A DNA stretch of 22,044 nt, taken from MED-G82 sp964342675 (lineage in GTDB: Bacteria; Pseudomonadota; Gammaproteobacteria; Magnimaribacterales; D2472). This document shows positions 1-8,297 of this stretch, piece by piece. The first letter of the stretch is position 1. Each line of letters starts with the position of its first letter. The stretch spans positions 1 through 22,044 of the forward strand of contig CAYFFR010000024.1 in NCBI GenBank assembly GCA_964342675.1, written 5' to 3'. The position numbers and the translations under genes were made by a program. Below the pieces are notes generated by a model. That model had not been told where the DNA came from. It ran no database searches and was given only the letters and a program-made list of their open reading frames with translations.

Positions 1-2243
1 TGAGATATATGCTGGTTGAGGGTCAAGGAAACTTTGGATCTATTGATGGAGATCCTCCAGCCGCTATGAGATATACAGAGGTTAGGATGGCAAAAATTAC
101 AGATCAAATACTCTCTGATATAGAAAAAGATACAGTAAGTTATTCTCCAAATTATGATGGCAGTGCAGATATTCCTGACGTTTTACCTACTCGCATCCCA
201 ACCTTATTGGTTAATGGGTCTTCTGGAATTGCAGTAGGCATGGCAACAAATATACCACCCCATAACTTAACAGAGGTTATTAATGGCTCTCTTGAATTGT
301 TAGATAATCCAAGAACTAACATAGACACACTTATCCAATCGATTACTGGACCAGATTTCCCTACTGGCGGAACTATTGATGGCAAAATGGGAATTTTCGA
401 AGCTTATAAGACTGGAAGAGGCATCATCTATGTAAGAGCTAAAACCACCGTTGAAGAGGATAAGTCTGGGAATCAATCTTTAATTGTGAATGAAATCCCA
501 TATATGGTAAATAAGGCAAGAATGCTAGAAAGAATCGCAGAGCTTGTTAAAGAAAAAAAAATAGATGGCATTAAAGAGATAAGAGATGAGTCTGATAAAG
601 ATGGTTTGAGAGTTGTTATAGAGGTCAAGAAAGGGGAATCGGTTGATGTACTAGAGAATAACCTTTTTGCTCAAACACAACTGGAGCAATCTTTTGGAAT
701 TAATTTTACCGTATTAGTCGATGGTCAACCTAAAGTACTTAATTTAAAAGAACTACTCCAAGAATTTATAAAACATCGCAGAGATGTAGTCACCAAAAGA
801 ACAAAGTTTGAATTAAGAAAAGCTAAAGAGAGAGGCCATATTGTTGAAGGTCTAATGGTGGCTATAGCTAATATTGATTCTGTTATCTCCATTATTAAAA
901 AGTCTAAGGATACAAAAATAGCTGCAGTTGAACTTTGTAAGAAAGCTTGGAAAGCTGGCCCAATTCAAGCGATTTTAAAGAAAGTTGGAAAAGATACATG
1001 CAAGCCCAAAGGCCTCTCTTCTGCATGTGGTCTGAGAGGAAAAAGCTATAAGTTATCTCCGGATCAAGCAAAATCAATTTTAGAGCTAAGGCTTGGAAGA
1101 TTGACTGGCTTAGAGCAAGAAAACTTATCTAAGGAATTTAATGATTTGGTCAAAGAAATCCAAAGACTAAGTAAGATACTAGATGAAAAAGAAGTGTTAC
1201 AACACCTTATTAAATCTGAGTTGATTGAAATCAAGGAAAGCTTTGGAGATGATAGAAAAACAGAAATTAATGATGCGCGACAGGATATTTCTAACGAAGA
1301 TCTAATTCCTGAAGAAACAAGAGTATTAACTTTATCAAGAAGTGGATATGCTAAAACCCAACCATTGGCTGAATATAGAGAACAACGAAGAGGAGGGATG
1401 GGTAAGGCAGCGGCTTCTGTTAAAGAAGAAGATTTAATTCAAAATTTATATGTCCTAAGCTCTCATGCTCAATTACTATGTTTTACAACTAAAGGCAAAG
1501 TATTTTGGTTAAAAGTTTATGAAGTTCCAGTAGCCAGTAGGACCTCAAAGGGTCGGCCATTAGTGAATATGCTAAATCTAGATGATGATGAGACTGTTAC
1601 AGAGATATTACCGGTAGAAAACTTTGCTGAAGATAAATATGTATTTATGGCCACAAGAAATGGTGTCGTCAAGAAAACATCATTAAAGTTTTTTTCAAAA
1701 AAATATAAATCTGGAATTAAGGCAATTAAGTTAGATGAAGGCGATAAATTAGTTGGGTCAGTTGTAACTGATGGAAATCGAGAAATTCTCCTTGCTTCAT
1801 TATCAGGAAAGCTTATCAGGTTTCATGAATCTAAGGTTCGTGCAATGGGAAGAACTGCTAGAGGTGTAAGAGGCATGAAGATAAAAGAGGATATGAAAAT
1901 TATATCTTTAATATTAGGTAATCCAGATAAAACAATCTTATGTTTATCAGAAAATGGATATGGAAAGAAATCCAAATTAGAAGATTTTACAATGCATAAT
2001 AGAGGTGGAAAGGGGGTCATAGCTCTTAAAAGGTCTGAGAGAAATGGTCTGATGGTTTCAGCAGTCTCTGTAGATGAAGAAGATGGAATTATGTTAATTA
2101 GCGATAAAGGAACCATGATAAGAACTTCAGTTGATCAAATACCAACTCTTGGTAGGAACACCCAAGGGGTAAAAGTTATTAATCCGAAGGAGGGTGAAAA
2201 ATTGATTGAAGGTGTACGTATACCCCCTGAAGAGGAAGATTAA
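1..2243 (+). CDS. gyrA: DNA gyrase subunit A (5' end missing)
   Basis: This is the A subunit of the type II topoisomerase that introduces negative supercoils, working as an A2B2 complex with GyrB. The reading frame is open from base 3 and runs off the left edge. The catalytic tyrosine sits in AAMRYTEVR, at residue 22 counted from the Met at base 9. It matches E. coli Tyr122, so about 100 N-terminal residues, including the quinolone-resistance region around E. coli 83-87, lie outside the window. The breakage-reunion and tower regions follow (SSGIAVGMATNIPPHN; VNKARMLERIAELVKEKKIDG). The C-terminal DNA-wrapping pinwheel starts near the GyrA box at 1383-1403, which reads QRRGGMG, where a basic residue is usual in place of Met. 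The acidic tail is very short (PPEEED) compared with E. coli. ParC is less likely because the GyrA box and repeats like MATRNGVVKKT are present. serC starts three bases after the stop. Confidence 0.97.
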   Translation, partial: RYMLVEGQGNFGSIDGDPPAAMRYTEVRMAKITDQILSDIEKDTVSYSPNYDGSADIPDVLPTRIPTLLVNGSSGIAVGMATNIPPHNLTEVINGSLELLDNPRTNIDTLIQSITGPDFPTGGTIDGKMGIFEAYKTGRGIIYVRAKTTVEEDKSGNQSLIVNEIPYMVNKARMLERIAELVKEKKIDGIKEIRDESDKDGLRVVIEVKKGESVDVLENNLFAQTQLEQSFGINFTVLVDGQPKVLNLKELLQEFIKHRRDVVTKRTKFELRKAKERGHIVEGLMVAIANIDSVISIIKKSKDTKIAAVELCKKAWKAGPIQAILKKVGKDTCKPKGLSSACGLRGKSYKLSPDQAKSILELRLGRLTGLEQENLSKEFNDLVKEIQRLSKILDEKEVLQHLIKSELIEIKESFGDDRKTEINDARQDISNEDLIPEETRVLTLSRSGYAKTQPLAEYREQRRGGMGKAAASVKEEDLIQNLYVLSSHAQLLCFTTKGKVFWLKVYEVPVASRTSKGRPLVNMLNLDDDETVTEILPVENFAEDKYVFMATRNGVVKKTSLKFFSKKYKSGIKAIKLDEGDKLVGSVVTDGNREILLASLSGKLIRFHESKVRAMGRTARGVRGMKIKEDMKIISLILGNPDKTILCLSENGYGKKSKLEDFTMHNRGGKGVIALKRSERNGLMVSAVSVDEEDGIMLISDKGTMIRTSVDQIPTLGRNTQGVKVINPKEGEKLIEGVRIPPEEED
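2231..2238 (+). promoter_or_regulatory. Ribosome binding site of serC
   Basis: AGAGGAAG lies within the last codons of gyrA, eight bases before the serC ATG. It is one of the few clear Shine-Dalgarno-like sequences in the window and supports the chosen serC start. Confidence 0.6.
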
Positions 2244-2246
2244 TTT

Positions 2247-3317
2247 ATGCGAAAGTGGAATTTTTCTTCTGGTCCTGCAACTATTCCTGAATCTGTGCTT
2301 ACTGAAGCTCAAGAAGAACTATTAAATTGGCAGGGATCAGGTATGTCTGTTATGGAGGTTAGTCATAGGTCTGATTTATTTATTGAATTGGCAGCCACCG
2401 CTAAGAAGGATATTACTCACTTATTAGAAATACCAGATTCATATGATGTTCTATTTCTTCAAGGAGGAGCCACAATGCAATTTGCACTTATTCCTATGAA
2501 TTTTGCAAAAAAAAATCCTGATTATCTTATGACCGGTTATTGGTCACAAAAAGCAATTAGTGAAGCACAAAAAGTCACTGATGTGAATATCGTTGCAAGT
2601 TCGCAAGAGCAGAATTTCATCTCTGTACCTGATTTTAAAAAATGGCAACTCAATGACAATGCTTCTTACTTGCATTATGTAGCAAATGAAACAATTCACG
2701 GCAATGCTATACATCACATACCAGACATTTCATATCCTTTGATTAGTGATATGTCCTCAGTAATCCTGTCAAGACCTATAGATGTCAATAAATTCTCTAT
2801 GATTTATGCTGGTGCACAAAAGAATATTGGGCCAGCAGGACTTACCTTAATCATCGTAAATAAAGATTTTCTTGCACAATCATCTCCTAATCTTCCTAAT
2901 ATTATGAACTACGAAGCCCATAGCAAAAAAGACTCTATGCTCAATACGCCTCCAACTTTTTCTTGGTATATCGCAGGCAAGGTTTTTAAATGGTTAAATG
3001 ATCAAGGAGGATTAAAAATTATTGGAGAGACTAACAAAAAGAAAGCAGAAACATTGTATAGGTTTATTGACTCATCTGATTTTTACGACAATCTTGTTGA
3101 ATCTGGTAGCAGATCCATAATGAATATCCCTTTTATTTTGAATGATACTAATTTAGACACTATTTTTTTAGATGAGGCCTATGAAGCGGGCTTACTAAAT
3201 CTAAAAGGCCATCGTTCAGTTGGCGGAATGAGAGCTAGCATCTATAATGCCATGCCACAGGAGGCTATTGATGCTTTAATTGCTTTTATGAAAAGCTTTG
3301 AAGCTAGATATGGGTAA
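2247..3317 (+). CDS. serC: Phosphoserine aminotransferase
   Basis: This PLP enzyme converts 3-phosphohydroxypyruvate and glutamate to O-phosphoserine and 2-oxoglutarate in serine synthesis, and also serves pyridoxal phosphate synthesis through 4-phosphohydroxythreonine. The 356-residue length is close to the 362 of E. coli. The N-terminus NFSSGPATIP, the phosphate-binding QGGATMQFA (residues 72-80) and the PLP-lysine motif YAGAQKNIGPAG (Lys192) are all in place. The C-terminus has the GHRSVGGMRASIYNAM substrate-site segment. The ATG lies three bases after gyrA, and a purine-rich AGAGGAAG sits at 2231-2238 at good spacing inside the gyrA 3' end. A nine-A run near 2505-2513 is in frame and intact. 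It heads the serC-pheA-hisC-tyrA-aroA series and is probably cotranscribed with it. Confidence 0.97.
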   Translation: MRKWNFSSGPATIPESVLTEAQEELLNWQGSGMSVMEVSHRSDLFIELAATAKKDITHLLEIPDSYDVLFLQGGATMQFALIPMNFAKKNPDYLMTGYWSQKAISEAQKVTDVNIVASSQEQNFISVPDFKKWQLNDNASYLHYVANETIHGNAIHHIPDISYPLISDMSSVILSRPIDVNKFSMIYAGAQKNIGPAGLTLIIVNKDFLAQSSPNLPNIMNYEAHSKKDSMLNTPPTFSWYIAGKVFKWLNDQGGLKIIGETNKKKAETLYRFIDSSDFYDNLVESGSRSIMNIPFILNDTNLDTIFLDEAYEAGLLNLKGHRSVGGMRASIYNAMPQEAIDALIAFMKSFEARYG

Positions 3318-3319
3318 TT

Positions 3320-4405
3320 GTGACCGCTAAAAAGATAGACGTATTAAGAAAGAAAATAGATAAAATTGATGCAAATCTACTAAAGCTAATACAAGAGCGA
3401 GGAGATTTAGCACACCAAATTGGTGATATTAAATCTAAAGCTTTAATTAACAAAGGATCTTTTTATAAGCCAGATAGAGAATCAGTAATTTTAAGGAAGA
3501 TTCTGTCCAAAAATAAAGGCCTGATTTCTAATAAAAAAGTTAGACATATCTTCAAAGAATTAATTTCAGCATGCCTTTCGTTAGAGGAAATTTTAAATAT
3601 TGCTTTTTTAGGCCCAACAGGAACACATTCAGAGGCAGCGGTTATAAATCATTTTGGCTCTTCTGTTCAGAAAAATCCAAGAGTGAGTATCGATGATGTG
3701 TTTCATCAAATAAGAAATGGAATTTCTCATTTCGGTGTAGTGCCTTTGGAAAACTCCTCTGAAGGCGTTGTAAACTCTACACTGAACTGTCTTACAGATG
3801 AAAATGTTTTAATTTGTGGTGAAACATATTTAGATATACACCATAATTTAGCATCTCATAAACACTCGAAACTTAAAAACTCCAAGGTAGTTGCTTCTCA
3901 CCCTCAAGCATTCGGTCAATGTAGTAGGTGGTTAGAGAAGAACTTACCTAATGTGCTAAGGAAAGTTACTCTAAGCACAGCAGAAGCTGCAGAATTTGCC
4001 AAAAAAAATAAAAATGCATTATGCATAGCAAGTGAGGTTGCAATTGAGAAATATAAATTAAAGACATTAGTTAGGAATATCGAAGATTTTACTGATAACA
4101 GAACAAGATTTATTGTAGTTGGCAATCAAAATGTCAATAAAACCGGTAAAGATAAGACATCTTTTCTATTTCAAACACCTAACAAGCCAGGCTCACTAAT
4201 GGCTTTGTTAAAACCCTTTCATAAAAGAAAGATTAACTTGCATAGGATTGAAACCAGACCGTCTAGGAAAAGCATAGATTCTCATAATTTTTTTATTGAT
4301 AGTGAAGGTCATCAATCTGAAAGTAAACTTAAACAAACTATAGCAGAGTTAAGAGAGCTTGGTGTGTTTGTTCGGATTCTTGGTTCATACCCAGATGAAT
4401 CATGA
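3320..4405 (+). CDS. pheA: Chorismate mutase / prephenate dehydratase (P-protein)
   Basis: This bifunctional enzyme turns chorismate into prephenate and then phenylpyruvate, the committed steps to phenylalanine. An AroQ-type chorismate mutase domain spans about residues 4-90 (IDVLRKKIDKIDANLLKLIQ; RESVILRKIL). A prephenate dehydratase domain spans about 93-270, with FLGPTGTHSEAA, the ENSSEGVVNST segment and the catalytic Thr-Arg-Phe at 262-264. An ACT domain covers about 279-358 and carries the phenylalanine-binding motifs GSLMALL and ETRP (311-314, usually ESRP), so feedback inhibition by phenylalanine is expected. At 361 residues it matches the Pseudomonas type. The start is a GTG two bases after the serC stop. 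The stop overlaps the hisC ATG by four bases (ATGA), which suggests translational coupling. Confidence 0.96.
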   Translation: MTAKKIDVLRKKIDKIDANLLKLIQERGDLAHQIGDIKSKALINKGSFYKPDRESVILRKILSKNKGLISNKKVRHIFKELISACLSLEEILNIAFLGPTGTHSEAAVINHFGSSVQKNPRVSIDDVFHQIRNGISHFGVVPLENSSEGVVNSTLNCLTDENVLICGETYLDIHHNLASHKHSKLKNSKVVASHPQAFGQCSRWLEKNLPNVLRKVTLSTAEAAEFAKKNKNALCIASEVAIEKYKLKTLVRNIEDFTDNRTRFIVVGNQNVNKTGKDKTSFLFQTPNKPGSLMALLKPFHKRKINLHRIETRPSRKSIDSHNFFIDSEGHQSESKLKQTIAELRELGVFVRILGSYPDES

Positions 4406-5502
4406 GCGACAATCTATTAGATAGACTCAATCCTGGTATTAGTCAGCTGAATCCATATGAGCCAGGAAGACCTATTGAAAGAGTTATAGAAGATTATGGA
4501 ATAACAAACGCAATTAAGCTGGCATCTAATGAGAACCCTTTAGGACCATCACCAAAAGCCAAAACTGTGCTTGGAGATTTAGCTAATGATTTACATCTAT
4601 ACCCTGATGGATCAGGAGAAGAATTAAGAAATGCAATTGGAAAGAAAGAGGGCGTTCATGAGAATGAGATAATTCTTGGTAATGGTTCAAATGACATTAT
4701 TGATCTTTGTGCCAGAGCATTCTTAAATTATTCTACGTCTGCAGTTGCATCTAAGCATGCATTCATAGTTTATAAGATTGTTACGCAAGCATCTGGATCA
4801 AGATTAATTGAGGTCCCTACAGTTAATTGGTCTCATGATCTTGAGGGTTTTACCAAGTCTATAGACTCTGATACCAGGGTAATATTTATTGCAAACCCAA
4901 ACAATCCCACTGGCACTTATAATTCACATAGAGAAGTCAAGCAGCTTATGAAGAGTATATCTAACGATATCTTAGTTGTTTTAGATTGTGCTTACTTTGA
5001 ATATGTAACCGAATTAGATTATGTAAAACCCATTGAGCTATTAAAAGAGTTTAATAACATAATGATCACTAAGTCATTTTCAAAGATACAAGGACTTGCT
5101 AGTTTAAGAATTGGCTATGGATTAAGTTCACCAAAAACTATAGAAGCACTAAACAGAATCAGACAGCCCTTTAATACTAATTATGTTGCTCAGAAATTAG
5201 CTTTAGCTTCCCTCAATGATAATGATCATATCAAAAGAAGCTTAGAGCTAAATAATTATCAAAAAGATAAAACTTTTGATAACCTTATAAATCTTGGTTT
5301 AGAAGTCATACCATCATCAGGCAATTTTTTATCATTTACTGGTAACTTCAATAGCATTAATATTTTTGAACGTCTTATGCAGCGTGGGATAATTATACGA
5401 CCTATTGATTTATATGATATGCCAAACTATTTGAGGGTTACTATTGGAACCGAAGAAGAGAATACTCTTTTCTTAAACACTTTAAGTACATTATTAAAAT
5501 GA
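4402..5502 (+). CDS. hisC: Histidinol-phosphate / aromatic aminotransferase (HisC2 type)
   Basis: This is a fold-type I PLP aminotransferase of the HisC family, 366 residues. Key motifs are KLASNENPLGPSP (39-51), LGNGSNDII (92-100), ANPNNPTGT (164-172), the Schiff-base lysine in TKSFSKIQGLASLRIGYG (Lys228) and the C-terminal RVTIGT segment. The usual DEAY of the family reads DCAY (195-198); the PLP-ring aspartate is kept and the neighbouring glutamate is replaced. Its place between pheA and tyrA suggests that it transaminates phenylpyruvate and 4-hydroxyphenylpyruvate, perhaps in addition to imidazole acetol phosphate. Sequence alone cannot settle this. It overlaps pheA and tyrA by four bases each. 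Confidence 0.93.
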   Translation: MSDNLLDRLNPGISQLNPYEPGRPIERVIEDYGITNAIKLASNENPLGPSPKAKTVLGDLANDLHLYPDGSGEELRNAIGKKEGVHENEIILGNGSNDIIDLCARAFLNYSTSAVASKHAFIVYKIVTQASGSRLIEVPTVNWSHDLEGFTKSIDSDTRVIFIANPNNPTGTYNSHREVKQLMKSISNDILVVLDCAYFEYVTELDYVKPIELLKEFNNIMITKSFSKIQGLASLRIGYGLSSPKTIEALNRIRQPFNTNYVAQKLALASLNDNDHIKRSLELNNYQKDKTFDNLINLGLEVIPSSGNFLSFTGNFNSINIFERLMQRGIIIRPIDLYDMPNYLRVTIGTEEENTLFLNTLSTLLK

Positions 5503-6326
5503 ATATATTTATTATAGGATTGGGGCTGATTGGAGGATCTATTGCAAGAGATTTAACAGTCCTACCTGATTTTGTTGTACATGCTTATGATAATGACAGC
5601 AAAGCTATAAAGTATGCTCTCTCAAATAATATAATCGATGTTGCTTTAAAATCAGTAGATGAGATCATGACATATGATGATGGCATTATTATGTTATGCG
5701 CTTCACCGTCTCAGATCCAATCGATTTTAGAAAATCATTCAGAGTTAATAAATAGCCAATTTTCTGTTACTGATGTAAGTAGTGTTAAACAAGGTATTTT
5801 CAAAGCACTTGATAAGATTGATGCTAATAATTTTATATTTTCTCACCCAGTGGCAGGATCTCATCATTCTGGAATTGAAAAATCTGAGCCTGGATTATTT
5901 AATGGCAAGAATATTATTATCTCTTTTAACAATGCCGCTAAAAATCATATAGAAAAGATTAAATTTATTTGGACCTCAATTGGAGGCATAATTTTAAAGA
6001 TTGATGGCAATAAGCATGATGAATATTTTGCACTAACAAGTCATTTACCTCATCTTATAGCATATGCCATGGTTATGACTCTTCAAGATACAGATCAAAA
6101 TCTTAAATCTTTTGCTGCCGGAGGGTTATCCGAGTTCTTAAGATTATCCTCATCATCACCAAAAATGTGGAGTGATATCTTTAAAGATAACATAGGTAAT
6201 CTAGATAGTTCTGGTCAAAAGTTTATTAAAAATTTACGTACACTTCTCAATCTTATACATAATCATCCAGACCAGGTTTTAAATAGTTTGGAAGAGGTAC
6301 AATCATTTACGGAAAAGAATTTTTGA
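5499..6326 (+). CDS. tyrA: Prephenate (cyclohexadienyl) dehydrogenase
   Basis: This enzyme oxidatively decarboxylates prephenate (or arogenate) to 4-hydroxyphenylpyruvate (or tyrosine). It is a 275-residue monofunctional TyrA. The Rossmann motif GLGLIGGS occupies residues 7-14, and Asp31 after the second strand points to NAD rather than NADP. Catalytic-region motifs are TDVSSVK (91-97), SHPVAGSHHSG (115-125, His116) and SHLPH (181-185). No chorismate mutase or ACT domain is present, so it should not be regulated like the E. coli T-protein. In Pseudomonas the equivalent protein is fused to AroA. Here they are separate, with the tyrA stop overlapping the aroA TTG start by four bases. Confidence 0.94.
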   Translation: MNIFIIGLGLIGGSIARDLTVLPDFVVHAYDNDSKAIKYALSNNIIDVALKSVDEIMTYDDGIIMLCASPSQIQSILENHSELINSQFSVTDVSSVKQGIFKALDKIDANNFIFSHPVAGSHHSGIEKSEPGLFNGKNIIISFNNAAKNHIEKIKFIWTSIGGIILKIDGNKHDEYFALTSHLPHLIAYAMVMTLQDTDQNLKSFAAGGLSEFLRLSSSSPKMWSDIFKDNIGNLDSSGQKFIKNLRTLLNLIHNHPDQVLNSLEEVQSFTEKNF

Positions 6327-7642
6327 AACTAAAATCATATCCAATTACCAGTGTTGATGGAGACATAGAGTGCCCAGGTGACAAATCTATATCTCAAAGA
6401 GCTATCATTATTGGCTCTTTCTTAAATTCAGATATCACAATATCTAATTTCTTAGAAGCTGAAGATCCTCTTTCTACCCTGCAAGCACTAAATAATATCG
6501 GTGCAGATATAACTATGAACAACTCAAATAAGAAAATTGCAATCACAGGCAATATAAAAGACTTTATTAATCCTGTTTCTCATCTTGATTTAGGTAATTC
6601 TGGGACCGGACTTAGACTATTGTTGGGTTTCGTCGGTGGATTGGGGCTCAAAGCCACTTTTATAGGAGATCATTCGCTATCAAAGAGGCCCATGAAAAGG
6701 GTTATTGAACCATTAAATCAAATGGGAATTTTTTGTAATTCAAATAACAATTGTCTACCAATAGAGATATACAAAACCAATCCATCAAAAGAATTTAATT
6801 ATGAACTACCTGTAGCAAGCGCACAGGTCAAGTCGGCACTATTATTAGCAGGTCTTACGTCTAATGTTGAGACCATGATAATTGAGCCAATTCAAACCAG
6901 AGACCATACAGAAAGAATGCTAAACTTCTTTGGCATTAAGATAGAAGAAAATTTTCAGGATAAGAAAAAAGTCATTTATCTAGCCAAAGACCAGACTATA
7001 CAACCCAGTGATTATAATGTTGCAGGAGATTTTTCTTCAGCTGCATTCTTAATTGTAGCAGCATTGATTGCTAGAGATTCTAATATTACGATTCGTAATG
7101 TTGGCTTAAACCCATCTAGGATTGGTTTATTGGATGTTCTTTCGGAGATGAATGCAAATATCATGATTTTAAACAAAAGAACTGTATGCAATGAAGAAAT
7201 TGGTGATATTAATATACAAAGCTCACAACTTTCTGGTATTGAGATAGGTGGATCAATGGTTCCTAATATCATAGATGAGATACCAATTCTTTCAGTAGCT
7301 GCTTTATTTGCTGAGGGTGAAACAGTTATTAGAGATGCAAATGAATTACGTCATAAAGAAACTGATAGATTAAGGGCCCTAATTGATGGTTTTAAGAAAT
7401 TAGATGTTCACTACGAAGAGTTAGGTGATGGTATTGTTATTGGCGGTGATAATGCCGTTATAGACTCTCCTAATTTTATTAACTCATTCGATGATCATAG
7501 AATTGCAATGAGTTTTTTGGTTGCAGCAATCAGATCTAAAAATGGCTTAATTGTTGAAAGGTGCGATAACATATCCACCTCTTTTCCAGAATTCATAGAT
7601 GTTATGAAAACTTTAGGTTTGAGGCTTGAAAAAATTAAATAA
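6323..7642 (+). CDS. aroA: 3-phosphoshikimate 1-carboxyvinyltransferase (EPSP synthase)
   Basis: This enzyme condenses shikimate-3-phosphate with phosphoenolpyruvate to EPSP, the sixth shikimate-pathway step. It has 439 residues in two inverse alpha/beta domains. Motifs are CPGDKSISQRA (17-27), LGNSGTGLRLLLG (90-102), GDHSLSKRPM (115-124), DEIP (318-321, catalytic Asp318) and RHKETDRLR (343-351). The PGDKSIS and SLSKRPM wording resembles class II enzymes such as CP4, but position 94 is Gly as in glyphosate-sensitive enzymes, not the Ala of CP4. The start is TTG, overlapping the tyrA stop. No ATG or GTG precedes the conserved region in frame, so the TTG is well supported. The 3' end overlaps cmk by 17 bases. 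Confidence 0.95.
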   Translation: MKLKSYPITSVDGDIECPGDKSISQRAIIIGSFLNSDITISNFLEAEDPLSTLQALNNIGADITMNNSNKKIAITGNIKDFINPVSHLDLGNSGTGLRLLLGFVGGLGLKATFIGDHSLSKRPMKRVIEPLNQMGIFCNSNNNCLPIEIYKTNPSKEFNYELPVASAQVKSALLLAGLTSNVETMIIEPIQTRDHTERMLNFFGIKIEENFQDKKKVIYLAKDQTIQPSDYNVAGDFSSAAFLIVAALIARDSNITIRNVGLNPSRIGLLDVLSEMNANIMILNKRTVCNEEIGDINIQSSQLSGIEIGGSMVPNIIDEIPILSVAALFAEGETVIRDANELRHKETDRLRALIDGFKKLDVHYEELGDGIVIGGDNAVIDSPNFINSFDDHRIAMSFLVAAIRSKNGLIVERCDNISTSFPEFIDVMKTLGLRLEKIK

Positions 7643-8288
7643 TAAAATTATTACAATCGATGGCCCATCTGCATCTGGTAAAGGGCTTTTATCTAGATCT
7701 CTTGCAAAGAAAATGAGTTATAGACTCTTGGACAGTGGCCTTTTATATAGGGCTTATTCATATTGTTTAGTGAGATATAAAGATCATAATAAGGCACTTA
7801 AAAACTTTTCTCTTCTTATATTTGATGATTCAAATGCATCCATCAAAGTATATGAGTCTGATGCTGATATTACTGCTAGATTAAGAAGCGAGGAAATTGC
7901 ATTATTGGCATCAGAATTTAGTCAAGAAAGAGAAACTAGAGATAATCTTATAAAGATTCAAAGATCATTTATTAATGATGTGGGTTTAATTGCAGATGGT
8001 AGAGATATGGGGACCATAGTCTTTCCTGAAGCTGGAATTAAATTTTTTTTAACTGCCAATTCTGAGGTTAGAGCAAAAAGGCGCTATTTAGAGTTGCAGA
8101 AAGTTAATCAAGAAGTTAATATGCGCGATCTGATTGAGGATATTGAGAATCGGGATAAAGCAGATACGAGCAGGCTTCTATCTCCTTTAATCCCAGCTAA
8201 AGATTCAATCGTTATTGATTCATCATTCTTAAGCCCTCAAGAAGTTTTATCAAGAGTTTTACAGACACTTGGTAATAAAGGAATTTAA
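7626..8288 (+). CDS. cmk: Cytidylate kinase
   Basis: This kinase phosphorylates CMP and dCMP with ATP, recycling CMP released by lipid and sugar transfer reactions. The P-loop GPSASGKG is at residues 13-20. Further family motifs are DSGLLYRA (36-43, CMP site), GRDMGT (125-130) and the lid region with RDKADTSR (176-183). The 220 residues are a little shorter than E. coli (227). An in-frame stop at 7620 limits the start to a short interval, where TTG at 7626 is the only conventional start codon; a GAGG lies immediately before it, closer than usual. The start is therefore inside aroA by 17 bases. It is followed by rpsA, the usual gammaproteobacterial order. Confidence 0.93.
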   Translation: MKKLNNKIITIDGPSASGKGLLSRSLAKKMSYRLLDSGLLYRAYSYCLVRYKDHNKALKNFSLLIFDDSNASIKVYESDADITARLRSEEIALLASEFSQERETRDNLIKIQRSFINDVGLIADGRDMGTIVFPEAGIKFFLTANSEVRAKRRYLELQKVNQEVNMRDLIEDIENRDKADTSRLLSPLIPAKDSIVIDSSFLSPQEVLSRVLQTLGNKGI

Positions 8289-8297
8289 TTAAAAAAT

